Source: an uncultured Roseicyclus sp.
GTDB lineage: Bacteria; Pseudomonadota; Alphaproteobacteria; Rhodobacterales; Rhodobacteraceae
Length of the DNA stretch: 64,000 nt
Reading direction: 5' to 3'
Assembly: GCA_947494975.1 (NCBI GenBank)
Contig: CANLXA010000003.1
Location: forward strand, 248,001-312,000
The stretch's first letter is position 1, and each line of letters opens with the position of its first letter. Made by a program: the position numbers and the translations under genes. Below the pieces are notes generated by a model, which did not search any database, was not told the origin of the DNA, and saw only the letters and a program-made list of their open reading frames with translations. Of the stretch, positions 25,786-34,932 are shown piece after piece.

Positions 25786-27183
25786 ATGAACACCGTCACA
25801 TTTCACATTGCCGCCATTCTTGGATTGGCGTTGGCAACCACCCTCGGAGGTGAAGCGGGAGCCGACAGTGGTGCGCCGCTGGCCCGTGTGAAACTGGCAT
25901 GGGATTCGGCTGCGGTTATCGGGTGTTATGGTGGCAGCAACCGTCAGGGAGATATCCTGCTTTCCTTCGACGAACAGCTTGAGGCTTGCAATACTTATGT
26001 CAGATTGACCGAGCGCAGCCCTCTCGCCCTGCACCGTCGCGCCATCCACCTGAGTTATGACGGCACGACATGGGAGCATTTTGAACAGGCCTATCGCGAT
26101 TATTCCGAATTGATCGAAATGGGGGAAGGGACCGCGGGAATTTATCATCGTCGGTCAGTTCTACGGGCGCAGCTATACGGCGAGTTCGACGCGGCACTGG
26201 TGGATGTGACCCGTGCGATTGCCATGCGTCTGGCGGAGGGGCCGCGGACGACCACAACAGGCAGCGGTTTCCTGCCACACAGCATCGCGTTGCGGGCCAG
26301 GATCGCGCAGCGCGATGATGACGCGGCGATGTTGGCGATGGCCGTGGCGGAAATTGATCGGCTGCTTGAGGCGCATCCGGCGAGCCGGTTTGGACAGCGC
26401 GCGCTGCTGATCGTTCAGAATTGCCAGACACGCATCGCGTTGGGGCAGGCCGATGGCCCTGCGGATTGTGCCTGGTTGCCGACCTTGATGCGCACCAACC
26501 ATGTGGAATATTCGGACCCGCTGGAGCACGCCGCATCGCCCCAGCATCAGGCCATGGTCGATTGCATCACCGCGCGCGCGGCTCTCGCTGGGGAGGAACG
26601 GCTGACCTTGGATGGGCAGATCGCGGCCTGTGACAGGTTCGTGGACATTCACGATGACCTGATTGAAGCGCTGCTGATACGTGCCAATACGCTGTTTCTT
26701 CAGCGTGACGATGCGGCGCTGTGGGACCGTGCCCATGCCGACTTTTCCGCCGTGATCGAGGCGGCTTCCGAAGGGGTTATCAGCGAGTCCCTCGCATCCC
26801 ATGCCCGGGCGCGGCGCGCGGAAATTTCATTCCGCCTGAACGCCGACCTTCATCAGGCCCTGACCGACATATCTCTGGCGCTGCCGGAACAGGTCGACCC
26901 GACCGCTGAGTTACCCTTCGGTCTGGTGGGGGATCTGGCCTTGCGCGCGAACATTCTGACAGCTCTGGCGCAAGAGACGGGCGATGTCGGTTACATGAGG
27001 GATGCGTTGGCGGATATCGAGACTGTGCTGGCCGTGGACGCGGCGCGGCCGGATTACCTGTTCATTGCCCCAAGCGCCCGCCGGATGCTCGGGCAGAACA
27101 TCCTTATCCGCACTTGTCTTGCCGCAATCGACGCGCAGGACGTCGAAGGGCCACATGGGTGTTTCTGGTTGACCCAAGATTGA
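25786..27183 (+). CDS. Secreted helical-repeat protein with internal duplication
   Basis: 465 residues with an N-terminal signal peptide (hydrophobic 6-20, cleavage near A26-D27). GGAGGA precedes the ATG. The mature protein is two copies of a ~205-residue module (about 45-250 and 257-465). The paired landmarks are D-E-Q-L-E-A-C-N / D-G-Q-I-A-A-C-D, A-Y-R-D-Y-S-E-L-I-E / A-H-A-D-F-S-A-V-I-E, F-D-A-A-L-V-D-V / L-H-Q-A-L-T-D-I and D-C-A-W-L / G-C-F-W-L. The pattern looks TPR/SEL1-like. Conserved cysteines in each half suggest periplasmic disulfides. Function unknown. Confidence 0.75.
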   Translation: MNTVTFHIAAILGLALATTLGGEAGADSGAPLARVKLAWDSAAVIGCYGGSNRQGDILLSFDEQLEACNTYVRLTERSPLALHRRAIHLSYDGTTWEHFEQAYRDYSELIEMGEGTAGIYHRRSVLRAQLYGEFDAALVDVTRAIAMRLAEGPRTTTTGSGFLPHSIALRARIAQRDDDAAMLAMAVAEIDRLLEAHPASRFGQRALLIVQNCQTRIALGQADGPADCAWLPTLMRTNHVEYSDPLEHAASPQHQAMVDCITARAALAGEERLTLDGQIAACDRFVDIHDDLIEALLIRANTLFLQRDDAALWDRAHADFSAVIEAASEGVISESLASHARARRAEISFRLNADLHQALTDISLALPEQVDPTAELPFGLVGDLALRANILTALAQETGDVGYMRDALADIETVLAVDAARPDYLFIAPSARRMLGQNILIRTCLAAIDAQDVEGPHGCFWLTQD

Positions 27184-27418
27184 ACGCGGCCATGGCCGTG
27201 GATGCGCGCCAAGGGTGGCCCTTAGACCCCGCCTTTGTCGATGCCGAGACGAAGGCGACCAAGGCGTGCAGACATCACTGACGCATCCGAGGCATCCGGA
27301 CACGGTTTGCGATCACAAGCCTGTGAACCCCTCTTGAGGTCGTTTTTCCATTTCCCAAATCCGCGCCGGGGAGAAATGCATCCCCGCCAATCGTATTTGT
27401 GAAAAGGAGAGGATGATC

Positions 27419-27673
27419 ATGACGAGATCACGCATTTTCACCACCGCTCTGGCCGCATGTGCGTTTGCAGGGCCTGCCTTGGCCACGGGTGATCCGGGTG
27501 CGGATACGGCGACCGCGACGACGACCCCGAGCAAACCTTCCGAAATTGTCACTGTCATGGACTGCGATCCGGCGATTGACGCGGCCTGCGCCGCAACCGG
27601 TGATGCATCGGTCGCTCAGCCGGATCTGGATGTTCCCGGCGGCAAACAACCCCCGGTTGACAGCCAAAGCTGA
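27419..27673 (+). CDS. Small secreted hypothetical protein
   Basis: 84 residues. A clear signal peptide (R-S-R-I-F-T-T-A-L-A-A-C-A-F-A-G-P-A-L-A, cleavage after residue ~20) is followed by a low-complexity Thr/Asp/Pro/Ala-rich mature chain with two Cys (V-M-D-C-D-P and A-A-C-A-A). GGAG lies 9 nt before this ATG; an ATG two codons earlier is too close to it. The 235-nt gap upstream shows no other feature. No family recognised. Confidence 0.6.
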   Translation: MTRSRIFTTALAACAFAGPALATGDPGADTATATTTPSKPSEIVTVMDCDPAIDAACAATGDASVAQPDLDVPGGKQPPVDSQS

Positions 27674-27788
27674 CGTGTCATTCCCAAGATCCGAGGGGCG
27701 GGCGGTGCGCGTCCCTCAACATCGCCCTTGTGGATGACGGGACAAACGGCAATCCTCGCCTTCAAAGGGGCGTCTGGGACAGGCCGGC

Positions 27789-28853
27789 ATGGCAAACGGA
27801 TTATCGACGGAAGCACGTCAGGGCCTGACCATGATCAGCCCGCCGCTGATCTATGCGCTTCTGTTGCTGGCGGTGCCGCTTCTGACGATCATCCTGTTCA
27901 GTTTCTGGACGCAGAATTTCCTGACCATCGACCGCACCTTCACGGTTGCGAATTATGCCGAGGCGCTGACCGATCCACTCTACCGCGAATTGATGTTGCG
28001 CAGCCTGCGCATTGCCGGGCTGGTAACGGCGGCGACCGTGCTGCTGGCCTTTCCGATTGCCTATTTCATCAGCTTCCATGTGACGCCCGAGAAGAAGGCG
28101 CTTTGGATCTTCCTGATCACCATCCCGTTCTGGACCAGCTACCTGATCCGCATCTTCCTGTGGCGCGTGATCCTGGCCTATGACGGGCCGGTCAATGGCA
28201 CCCTGCTGGAGCTTGGGATCATCGAGGAGCCGCTGAGCTGGATCCTCTACAACGCCAACTCGGTGGTGATCACGCTGGCCCATGCCTTTGCGCCCTTCGC
28301 CATCCTGCCGATCTTCGTGAGCCTTGAGAAGATCGACCGCTCGCTGCTGGAGGCGGCGCGCGATCTGGGGGAGGCGACGGCGATGACCTTTATCCGGGTG
28401 ACCTTGCCGCTGGCGATGCCGGGGGTACTGGCCGCCGTGCTGATCGTGTTCATCCCGACGGTGGGGGATTACGTGACGCCGCGGCTTGTGGGCGGGTCGG
28501 GCGGCACTATGATCGCCAACATGATCTATGTGCAGATCTTCGATCTGTCGAACCGGCCCATGGGGGCGACCTTGGCCGTCTTGGCGATGCTGACGGTCAC
28601 GATCACGCTGGCCTGGTTCATTCTGCATATCCGGTTCTGGGTGCATCTGAGCGACCGGGTCGGCGGTGGTGTCTTGGGGCTGGCACTGGCCGCCGTCGCG
28701 GCGGTGATCGACATCGCGATTGTGCGCTGGGTGTTCTTGCATGGGCCGGACTGGTTTGGCCCGGCGGGGTCGCTTGGCGTGTTGGCGGCGATCATGGGGG
28801 GCGGCGCGATCCTGATCGCGTGGTTCGTGCCGAAGGGGAGGTGGGGGATATGA
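27789..28853 (+). CDS. ABC transporter permease, spermidine/putrescine (PotB) type
   Basis: 354 residues, six or more membrane segments plus two extra C-terminal hydrophobic segments (beyond ~285) not usual in PotB. The cytoplasmic EAA loop is E-A-A-R-D-L-G-E-A-T-A-M-T-F-I-R-V-T-L-P-L, contacting the ATPase. Together with the next two genes it forms an importer for polyamines or a related small organic substrate. The stop overlaps the following permease start (ATGA). Part of a three-gene operon without a binding protein. Confidence 0.9.
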   Translation: MANGLSTEARQGLTMISPPLIYALLLLAVPLLTIILFSFWTQNFLTIDRTFTVANYAEALTDPLYRELMLRSLRIAGLVTAATVLLAFPIAYFISFHVTPEKKALWIFLITIPFWTSYLIRIFLWRVILAYDGPVNGTLLELGIIEEPLSWILYNANSVVITLAHAFAPFAILPIFVSLEKIDRSLLEAARDLGEATAMTFIRVTLPLAMPGVLAAVLIVFIPTVGDYVTPRLVGGSGGTMIANMIYVQIFDLSNRPMGATLAVLAMLTVTITLAWFILHIRFWVHLSDRVGGGVLGLALAAVAAVIDIAIVRWVFLHGPDWFGPAGSLGVLAAIMGGGAILIAWFVPKGRWGI

Positions 28854-29764
28854 AACGCTCGCCTCTGGCGCTTTTCGCGGGGCTCTACCTGATCTTCCTT
28901 TATGCGCCGATCATCCTGTTGCCGCTGTTCGCGTTCAATGACGGCACGATCATCGCCTTCCCGTTGCGCGGCTTCACCCTGGGGTGGTTCGCCGACCTGG
29001 CCAATACGCCCGCGCTCCACGAGGCGACGCTGAATTCGCTGATCATCGCGTGTTCCGTGGCGGTGCTGGCGACCTGCCTGGGCCTGTTCGCGGCGCGGGC
29101 GGTGACACGCTACAAGTTTCCGCTGAAAGGCGGCATTCTGGGCTTCATCATGTTGCCGCTGGTCCTGCCGGAGGTGATCGTGGCGATCTCGCTTCTGGTG
29201 GTGTTGATGCTTCTTTTGCCCGATCTTCCAATCGAAACTGGGTTTCAGATCGGAGAGTACGTCATCGTACTTTCCGTCACTCCTGATCTAGTTCTTGAAG
29301 TGTCCAACTTTCATCGAACAGTTTTCTCGTTTGCGTTGCCTTTACCAATTATTCTCGGTCACACGTTGTTGTGCCTGCCATTTTCTATCGCAATTCTGCA
29401 GGGAAGTTTCCAAGGACTAGATCAAAGCCTCGAAGAGGCGGCATTGGACCTCGGCGAAACGCGAGCGGGGGCGTTCCGTCTGGTGATCTTGCCGTTGGTA
29501 ACACCGGGTATCATCGCCTCCCTGCTGATCTGTTTCATCATCTCCCTGGACGAGTTCATCATCGCGTTTTTCCTCAGCGGCAATGAGCCGACCCTGCCGG
29601 TCTACCTGTGGGGGCAGCTGCGCTTTCCCGCCCGCCTGCCGGTTGTCATGGCGCTCGGCACGATCCTCGTGACGCTGTCGATCGTTCTGCTGATCGTGGC
29701 CGACATCTTCCGCCGCCGGGGCCTGCGCCGTACCGGCCAATCCGAGACCGGAGGTTTCCTGTGA
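28850..29764 (+). CDS. ABC transporter permease, PotC type, with an AT-rich internal segment
   Basis: 304 residues, six predicted membrane segments and an EAA loop L-E-E-A-A-L-D-L-G-E-T-R-A-G-A-F-R. Partner of the PotB-type permease, with which it overlaps by 4 nt; the ATPase gene overlaps its stop. Between about 29221 and 29400 the GC content falls to roughly 44% (80 of 180 by hand count) against more than 60% around it. The encoded stretch from P-D-L-P-I-E to F-H-R-T-V-F looks like an extra loop relative to typical PotC. The frame stays open, so the gene is probably functional. Confidence 0.88.
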   Translation: MKRSPLALFAGLYLIFLYAPIILLPLFAFNDGTIIAFPLRGFTLGWFADLANTPALHEATLNSLIIACSVAVLATCLGLFAARAVTRYKFPLKGGILGFIMLPLVLPEVIVAISLLVVLMLLLPDLPIETGFQIGEYVIVLSVTPDLVLEVSNFHRTVFSFALPLPIILGHTLLCLPFSIAILQGSFQGLDQSLEEAALDLGETRAGAFRLVILPLVTPGIIASLLICFIISLDEFIIAFFLSGNEPTLPVYLWGQLRFPARLPVVMALGTILVTLSIVLLIVADIFRRRGLRRTGQSETGGFL

Positions 29765-30840
29765 GCTCAACGCCCCTCATCCAGATGCAGGATGTGCACA
29801 AGTATTACGGCGCCTATCACGCCCTGCGCGGCATCACGGCGGAGATTGCGGAGGGGGAGTTCTTTTCGCTGCTTGGTCCGTCGGGCTGTGGCAAGACCAC
29901 GCTGTTGCGGGCGATTGCGGGGTTCGAGGAGATCTCGTCGGGGGCGATCTTGCTGAACGGGGCGGATATGGCCGGGGTGCCGCCCAACAGGCGCCCGACG
30001 AACATGGTGTTTCAGAGCTACGCGATTTTCCCGCATCTGAGCGTGGAGCAGAATGTGGGCTTTGGCCTGCGCCGATCCGCCCTGTCGGTCGGGGAGAAGA
30101 CGCGCGCCATCGGGGAGGCGCTCGAGATGGTGGGGCTTGGCCATCTGGGGGGGCGCGCGGCCCATGCGCTGTCGGGCGGGCAGCGGCAGCGGGTGGCGCT
30201 GGCGCGTGCGCTGATCCTGAAACCCAAGGTCCTGCTGCTCGATGAGCCGCTATCGGCGCTCGATCGCAAGATGCGCGAAGATATGCAAGTGGAGCTGATG
30301 AAGCTGCAGCGCGAGGTGGGGATCACCTTCGTGCTGGTGACCCATGATCAGGAAGAGGCGTTGGTGATGTCGGACCGGATCGCGGTGATGTTCGAGGGTG
30401 AGATCGCGCAGTTGGCCGATCCCGAGGTGCTCTACCGTCGGCCGGCCACAAAACGTGTGGCCGATTTCATCGGGGTGATGAATTTCCTGCCGGCCACGGC
30501 TTCGGGCCGGTCGGTGGAAGCGGCGGGCCTTGGGGTGGCGGACCTGGCGGCCGACCAGATGCCTGCGGGGCCGGTTACAGGGGCCTGTACCGTGGGGCTC
30601 AGGCCAGAGACGCTATCGATCCTCCATGACGGGGAGGCGTCGAAGGCGCGAGAGGCCAGCGCGCAGATCGAGGAGGTCGTCTATTACGGGGACATGACCT
30701 ATTACGATGTGCGGCTCGATGGCATGGACACTACGATGCGGATTTCCATGCGCAACATGGTGGGCCGGGATGTGCTTGACGTGGGCGCACGGACCCGCGT
30801 GGCCTGGGACCCGCGGGCGATGGTGGTGTTCCCGGATTGA
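29761..30840 (+). CDS. ABC transporter ATP-binding protein, PotA type
   Basis: 359 residues. Walker A G-P-S-G-C-G-K-T-T (39-47), signature A-L-S-G-G-Q-R-Q-R, Walker B L-L-L-D-E-P-L-S-A-L-D and the switch His in V-T-H-D-Q-E-E-A are all intact; a TOBE domain follows from ~280. Powers the two permeases upstream. Starts at a GTG overlapping the PotC-type stop (GTGA); a longer in-frame reading upstream is only the other strand of the permease frame. No substrate-binding gene is adjacent. Confidence 0.93.
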   Translation: MSSTPLIQMQDVHKYYGAYHALRGITAEIAEGEFFSLLGPSGCGKTTLLRAIAGFEEISSGAILLNGADMAGVPPNRRPTNMVFQSYAIFPHLSVEQNVGFGLRRSALSVGEKTRAIGEALEMVGLGHLGGRAAHALSGGQRQRVALARALILKPKVLLLDEPLSALDRKMREDMQVELMKLQREVGITFVLVTHDQEEALVMSDRIAVMFEGEIAQLADPEVLYRRPATKRVADFIGVMNFLPATASGRSVEAAGLGVADLAADQMPAGPVTGACTVGLRPETLSILHDGEASKAREASAQIEEVVYYGDMTYYDVRLDGMDTTMRISMRNMVGRDVLDVGARTRVAWDPRAMVVFPD

Positions 30841-31170
30841 GCGCCGCACCTGGCCAGGCGCCGGGGCTCTCCCGCCAACGACCGAAGGCGGAGCCTTCGG
30901 CCGTTGGTTGGGCGCAGCGCGCCGGGGGCCGTTGGCCCGGCAGCGCGGGTGGTGCGCCCTATCAGCTTGGGCGCGCGGGGAGAGGACGGACCCTCCGGGA
31001 GGGGTATTGGGGACCAGTGGAAGGACGGGATTGGCGATAGATTTGGCCGCTTCGTGTAGGGCCTTGTCTTTGAGTGGGTCGGAGAGGGTTCGGGTGAGCG
31101 CCTGGCGCGGGGAGCCGGGGCGAGGCCATGGCGGAGTTTGGGATGCGGGACTGGACCCAAAGGGAGGCGA
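30841..31170. other. Intergenic region with repeat-like hairpin, no gene seen
   Basis: 330 nt between the ATPase stop and tusA. It opens with a GC-rich block containing a 15-bp inverted repeat (separate entry), then about 200 nt without a credible reading frame, ribosome site or family similarity. The block resembles intergenic repeats common in roseobacters. Confidence 0.6.
30875..30907. repeat. Intergenic inverted repeat (REP-like)
   Basis: CCAACGACCGAAGGC and GCCTTCGGCCGTTGG pair over 15 positions with one A/C mismatch and a GGA loop. There is no T-run, so it is not a classic terminator. It may stabilise the 3' end of the transporter mRNA. Confidence 0.6.
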
Positions 31171-31404
31171 TCAGGCTTTGGCCTTGACCCGGTAGCGTGT
31201 GGCGCCGTCCGATGTGGGGGTGGATCCGAGGAAGTCATGGCCCTGTTCGGCACAGAAATGGGGCACGTCGATTTCGGCCGCGGGATCGGTGGCCAGGAGA
31301 TGCAGCACCGCGCCGGGGGTGGTACGGGCCAGGGCCTTGCGCAGGCGCAGAACGGGCAGGGGGCAGAGCAGGTCGCGCGCGTCGATTTCGGTGATGTTGT
31401 CCAT
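31171..31404 (-). CDS. TusA-family sulfurtransferase
   Basis: 77 residues. The family motif L-C-P-L-P-V-L with the sulfur-carrying Cys14 is intact, followed by the two-layer alpha/beta fold ending in Y-R-V-K-A-K. TusA-type proteins carry persulfide sulfur for tRNA thiolation, molybdenum cofactor or sulfur oxidation pathways. It is divergent from ccdA with a 94-nt gap. Pairing with a CcdA-type membrane protein is common and suggests a redox or sulfur relay, but which one is not shown. Confidence 0.85.
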   Translation of the reverse strand: MDNITEIDARDLLCPLPVLRLRKALARTTPGAVLHLLATDPAAEIDVPHFCAEQGHDFLGSTPTSDGATRYRVKAKA

Positions 31405-31498
31405 GGCGCCAAGGGGTAGTGCGGGTTTTGGGGCGCGTCCACGGGAATGTGACCGAATGCGGCGTGACGGCGGGGCCGGTGCGCACTAAGGGTAAGGC

Positions 31499-32254
31499 AT
31501 GTTCGGGATCGATCTTTTTGACGCGTCGCTTCTGCCCGCGATGCTTGTGGCGCTGGCCGCCGGGGTGCTGAGCTTCCTCAGCCCCTGCGTGTTGCCGATC
31601 GTGCCGCCTTACCTGGCCTATATGGGCGGGATCACCATGACGGACATCCAGACCGAGGCCCGTGCGGCCCGGCGCAAGGCGCTGATCCCGGCGCTGTTCT
31701 TCGTGCTGGGCCTGTCGACCGTGTTCATCTTCCTGGGCTTCACGGCGTCGATTCTTGGGCAGTTTTTCTTGCAAAATCAGATCCTTCTGGCACGTATTTC
31801 AGGTGCCGTTGTGATCATTTTCGGGCTGCATTTCCTGGGCATCATCCGCATCCCGATCCTGGATCGTGAGGCGCGGCTGGATGCGGGCGACAAGGGCGGA
31901 TCGACCTTTGGCGCCTATGTTCTGGGCCTTGCCTTTGCCTTCGGATGGACGCCTTGCATCGGCCCGCAGCTTGGCGCGATCCTGTCGATTGCGGCAACGG
32001 AGGCGAGCGTGCAGCGGGGCACAACGCTTCTGGCGGTCTATGCCGTTGGCCTTGGCCTGCCCTTTCTTCTGGCCGCGGCCTTCATCGACCGGGCGCAGGG
32101 CCTGATGGCGCGGATGAAGCGGCACATGAAGCTGATCGAGCGCATCATGGGCGGCCTATTGGTGGCCGTTGGTATCGCGCTGATGACCGGCGCGTTTTCG
32201 GCCTTTGCCTTCTGGCTGCTGGAGACCTTCCCGGCGCTGGGTCAGCTTGGCTAA
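31499..32254 (+). CDS. ccdA: Cytochrome c biogenesis protein CcdA
   Basis: 251 residues with six hydrophobic segments. CcdA/DsbD-type proteins pass electrons from cytoplasmic thioredoxin across the membrane to keep periplasmic thiols reduced for cytochrome c maturation. The two redox cysteines lie in L-S-P-C-V-L-P (Cys30) and G-W-T-P-C-I-G-P (Cys153), as expected for this family. Divergent from the TusA-family gene; the next gene starts 30 nt downstream. Confidence 0.92.
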   Translation: MFGIDLFDASLLPAMLVALAAGVLSFLSPCVLPIVPPYLAYMGGITMTDIQTEARAARRKALIPALFFVLGLSTVFIFLGFTASILGQFFLQNQILLARISGAVVIIFGLHFLGIIRIPILDREARLDAGDKGGSTFGAYVLGLAFAFGWTPCIGPQLGAILSIAATEASVQRGTTLLAVYAVGLGLPFLLAAAFIDRAQGLMARMKRHMKLIERIMGGLLVAVGIALMTGAFSAFAFWLLETFPALGQLG

Positions 32255-32284
32255 TCGGCCCTAGCCCTGCGGCGATCCTTCCCT

Positions 32285-33559
32285 ATGCTGGCGCTTATGC
32301 GCGACGTCACACGCCGACATGTCCTCTATATCCCCGGCTTCGACCCGGTGCCGCCGCGCGCCTATCGCGAACGCTATCGGCGGGAGGGCGCGCACCAAGC
32401 GCAGATCTCGGGGTACGAGCTGTTACAAGGACCGTCCGGTAGCGATGTGCGGTACGGCTGGCACGTGCAGGCGCGGATCGAGGGGGCAGAGGTCAGCACC
32501 GATCTTGAGGTGCTGTATTGGGCCGATATCGTGCGCCGAAGCATGGCAGGCGGGATCGGGGCCAGCTACCTGCAATTGGGGCGCACCGCCTGGGCCTATA
32601 TCGGCTCGGGGGCGCTGTGGCGGTTGATGCGGCTCAGGAAGGGGCCGGTGATTGCGGCGCTTTATCCGGTGGCTGTGCTGCTGGGGCAGGGCCTGCTGGC
32701 GATTTTGATTGCGGGGCTTGTGGGCTGGGGGCTCTATCGCGGGACCCATGGGGCCATGGGCCTGATCGGGGCGGGCCGGTTGGATGATCCGTTCGATGCC
32801 TTCCGGCTGCTGGCGGGTCTGGCGGGGCTGGCAGCAGGCTATGCGTTTCTGCGCTGGTGCGCGCGGCGCGACCGTCTATACGCCTGGTATCTGATGAAGG
32901 ATTATGCGTTTTCATCCTCGCTCAACGGGGCGTATCCGCCGGAACAGGCGGCGCGGATGCGGGAGTTCGGGGACCGGATTGCGGAGACCTTGGCCACCGA
33001 TGTGGATGAGGTGCTGGTGGTCGGCCATTCCTCCGGCGCCTATATCGCGGTGTCTGTCCTTGCGGATCTGATCCGCGCGGGGCGTGTGCCCGAGGGTGGC
33101 CCGGTTCTGTCGCTCCTGACCCTGGGCCATGTGGTGCCGATGGTGAGCTTCCTGCCCCGGGCCACGCGCCTGCGCGCCGACTTGGCCTATCTGTGTGACC
33201 GGGCGGAGATCACGTGGGTGGATGTGACCGCGCCGGGCGACGGGTGTTCGTTTGCGCTGTGCGATCCCGTGGCGGTGTCGGGTGTGGCGCCGGAAGGCAA
33301 ACGCTGGCCGCTGGTCCTGTCCGCCGCGTTCAGCCAGACGCTGAGCGCGGAGCGGCGCGCGGCCCTGAAATGGCGGCTGTTCGAACTGCATTTCCAGTAT
33401 CTGAACGCCTTCGACAACCTGCCCGACGCGCCGGATGCATACGATTATTTCCGGATCACGGCCGGGTCGAGGACGTTGGCCGACCGGTTCGCCAGCCGCG
33501 CGCCCTCCAGGAACCGGATCGAGCGCCCGGTGAACCGGTTCACCGATATCGCGGCATGA
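32285..33559 (+). CDS. Uncharacterised membrane protein with alpha/beta-hydrolase-like motif
   Basis: 424 residues. The N-terminus (R-R-H-V-L-Y-I-P-G-F-D-P) looks like the first strand and oxyanion loop of an alpha/beta hydrolase. Two hydrophobic segments interrupt at about 115-150 and 170-195. A nucleophile-elbow motif G-H-S-S-G follows at about 247-251. This suggests a membrane-inserted lipase or esterase, but Asp and His partners cannot be fixed by eye. It overlaps the P450 gene by 4 nt (ATGA), so the two are probably translated together. An ATG four codons in is an alternative start. Confidence 0.7.
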   Translation: MLALMRDVTRRHVLYIPGFDPVPPRAYRERYRREGAHQAQISGYELLQGPSGSDVRYGWHVQARIEGAEVSTDLEVLYWADIVRRSMAGGIGASYLQLGRTAWAYIGSGALWRLMRLRKGPVIAALYPVAVLLGQGLLAILIAGLVGWGLYRGTHGAMGLIGAGRLDDPFDAFRLLAGLAGLAAGYAFLRWCARRDRLYAWYLMKDYAFSSSLNGAYPPEQAARMREFGDRIAETLATDVDEVLVVGHSSGAYIAVSVLADLIRAGRVPEGGPVLSLLTLGHVVPMVSFLPRATRLRADLAYLCDRAEITWVDVTAPGDGCSFALCDPVAVSGVAPEGKRWPLVLSAAFSQTLSAERRAALKWRLFELHFQYLNAFDNLPDAPDAYDYFRITAGSRTLADRFASRAPSRNRIERPVNRFTDIAA

Positions 33560-34932
33560 CGGACCTGCCCCCCAAGCCGCCCGCCCGGGCCGAGCGTGTG
33601 TCGCTCTGGCGTTATATGCGGCTCTTTCGCCGGGACATCCTGTCGGCGCAACCGGCCCGGCTCTACCGGGCATGGATGGCGGAGTTCCGCACGCCGTTTT
33701 TCCGGTCCTACCTGGTCAACCAGCCGTCTTTGGTGGAGGAAGTGCTGAAGGCGCGCCCGATGGAGTTTCCGAAATCCGACCGGATCGGGGAGGGGCTGCG
33801 CCCCCTTCTGGGCAACAGCGTGTTCCTGACCAATGGCGCGACGTGGCAGAAGCAGCGCCGCATCATCGACCCGGCCTTCGAGGGCGGGCGCCTGCGCGAT
33901 ACGTTTCCAGCCATGTGGGCGGCGGGAGAGGCGGCGGTGGCGCGTATGCGGGAGGGGGTCGCGCCCGACCACGCGCGGGTAGGCGTTGTGGAGATCGAGG
34001 AGGAGATGAGCCACGCGGCGGCGGATGTGATCTTCCGCACGCTGTTTTCCCTGCCCATCGAGGCCGAGATCGCGACGGAGGTGTTTCATCAGTTCCGCGC
34101 CTATCAGCGGACGCAACCGATCCTGAACGCGGCCGCCTTCGTGCCGCTGCCGCGCTGGCTGCCGCGCGGGCACCGGGCTGGGACGCGGGACACCGCCAAG
34201 GCGATCCGGGCGCTGATCACGCGGCTAACCGAGGACCGCATGGCGGAGATTGGGGCCGGAACCGCGCCCGACGATCTGGCGACCAAGATCATGACAACCG
34301 AGGACCCGGAGACGGGGGAGCGGTTCACGACGCAGGAGATGGTCGATCAGGTGGCGATCTTCTTTCTGGCGGGGCACGAGACATCGGCCAGCGCGCTGGG
34401 ATGGGCGCTCTACCTGCTGGCGCGGTACCCGGATTGGCAGGACAAGGTGGCGGCAGAGGCGGCGGGCCTGCCCGATGCGGCCGACTTCGCCGCGATGTCG
34501 AAGCTGCGGGTCGCCCGCGACGTGTTTCGCGAGGCGCTGCGGCTGTATCCGCCGGTTCCGATGATGGTGCGGGAAACCGCCGGCCCGGAGATATTCCGGG
34601 GCCGTCCGATCAGGCCCGGCGCGCAGATCGTGATTTCGCCGTGGCATCTGCACCGTCACAATCGGCTCTGGGACAACCCCGATGGCTTCGATCCGGGGCG
34701 CTGGCACACGGAAAACGGCAAGCAATGCATGCGTGAGGCGTTCATTCCGTTCTCCGCGGGCGCGCGCGTCTGCACCGGGGCGGGGTTTGCCATGGTCGAG
34801 GGGCCGCTTTTGCTGGCCATGCTGCTCCGGGCGTTCCGCTTCGAGCCGATTGCGGGGGAGGATCCGGTGCCGGTGGCCCACCTGACAGTGCGCGCGAAAG
34901 ATGGCATCCGCCTGCGCGTCAGCCGTCGCTGA
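33556..34932 (+). CDS. Cytochrome P450
   Basis: 458 residues, full length. Heme-binding F-S-A-G-A-R-V-C-T-G with the thiolate ligand Cys406; I-helix A-G-H-E-T-S near 272; K-helix E-A-L-R. The layout resembles bacterial CYP families related to eukaryotic-like P450s rather than short soluble CYP101 types. Electron partners are not encoded nearby. Translationally coupled to the putative hydrolase upstream, hinting at oxidation of a lipid or ester-derived substrate. The 3' end overlaps the convergent ribbon-helix-helix gene by 14 nt. Confidence 0.95.
   Translation: MTDLPPKPPARAERVSLWRYMRLFRRDILSAQPARLYRAWMAEFRTPFFRSYLVNQPSLVEEVLKARPMEFPKSDRIGEGLRPLLGNSVFLTNGATWQKQRRIIDPAFEGGRLRDTFPAMWAAGEAAVARMREGVAPDHARVGVVEIEEEMSHAAADVIFRTLFSLPIEAEIATEVFHQFRAYQRTQPILNAAAFVPLPRWLPRGHRAGTRDTAKAIRALITRLTEDRMAEIGAGTAPDDLATKIMTTEDPETGERFTTQEMVDQVAIFFLAGHETSASALGWALYLLARYPDWQDKVAAEAAGLPDAADFAAMSKLRVARDVFREALRLYPPVPMMVRETAGPEIFRGRPIRPGAQIVISPWHLHRHNRLWDNPDGFDPGRWHTENGKQCMREAFIPFSAGARVCTGAGFAMVEGPLLLAMLLRAFRFEPIAGEDPVPVAHLTVRAKDGIRLRVSRR

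Noticed and set aside
30841-31170. Short plus-strand frames after the PotA-type gene as real genes
   Set aside because: They overlap the inverted-repeat block and have no ribosome site or family similarity.
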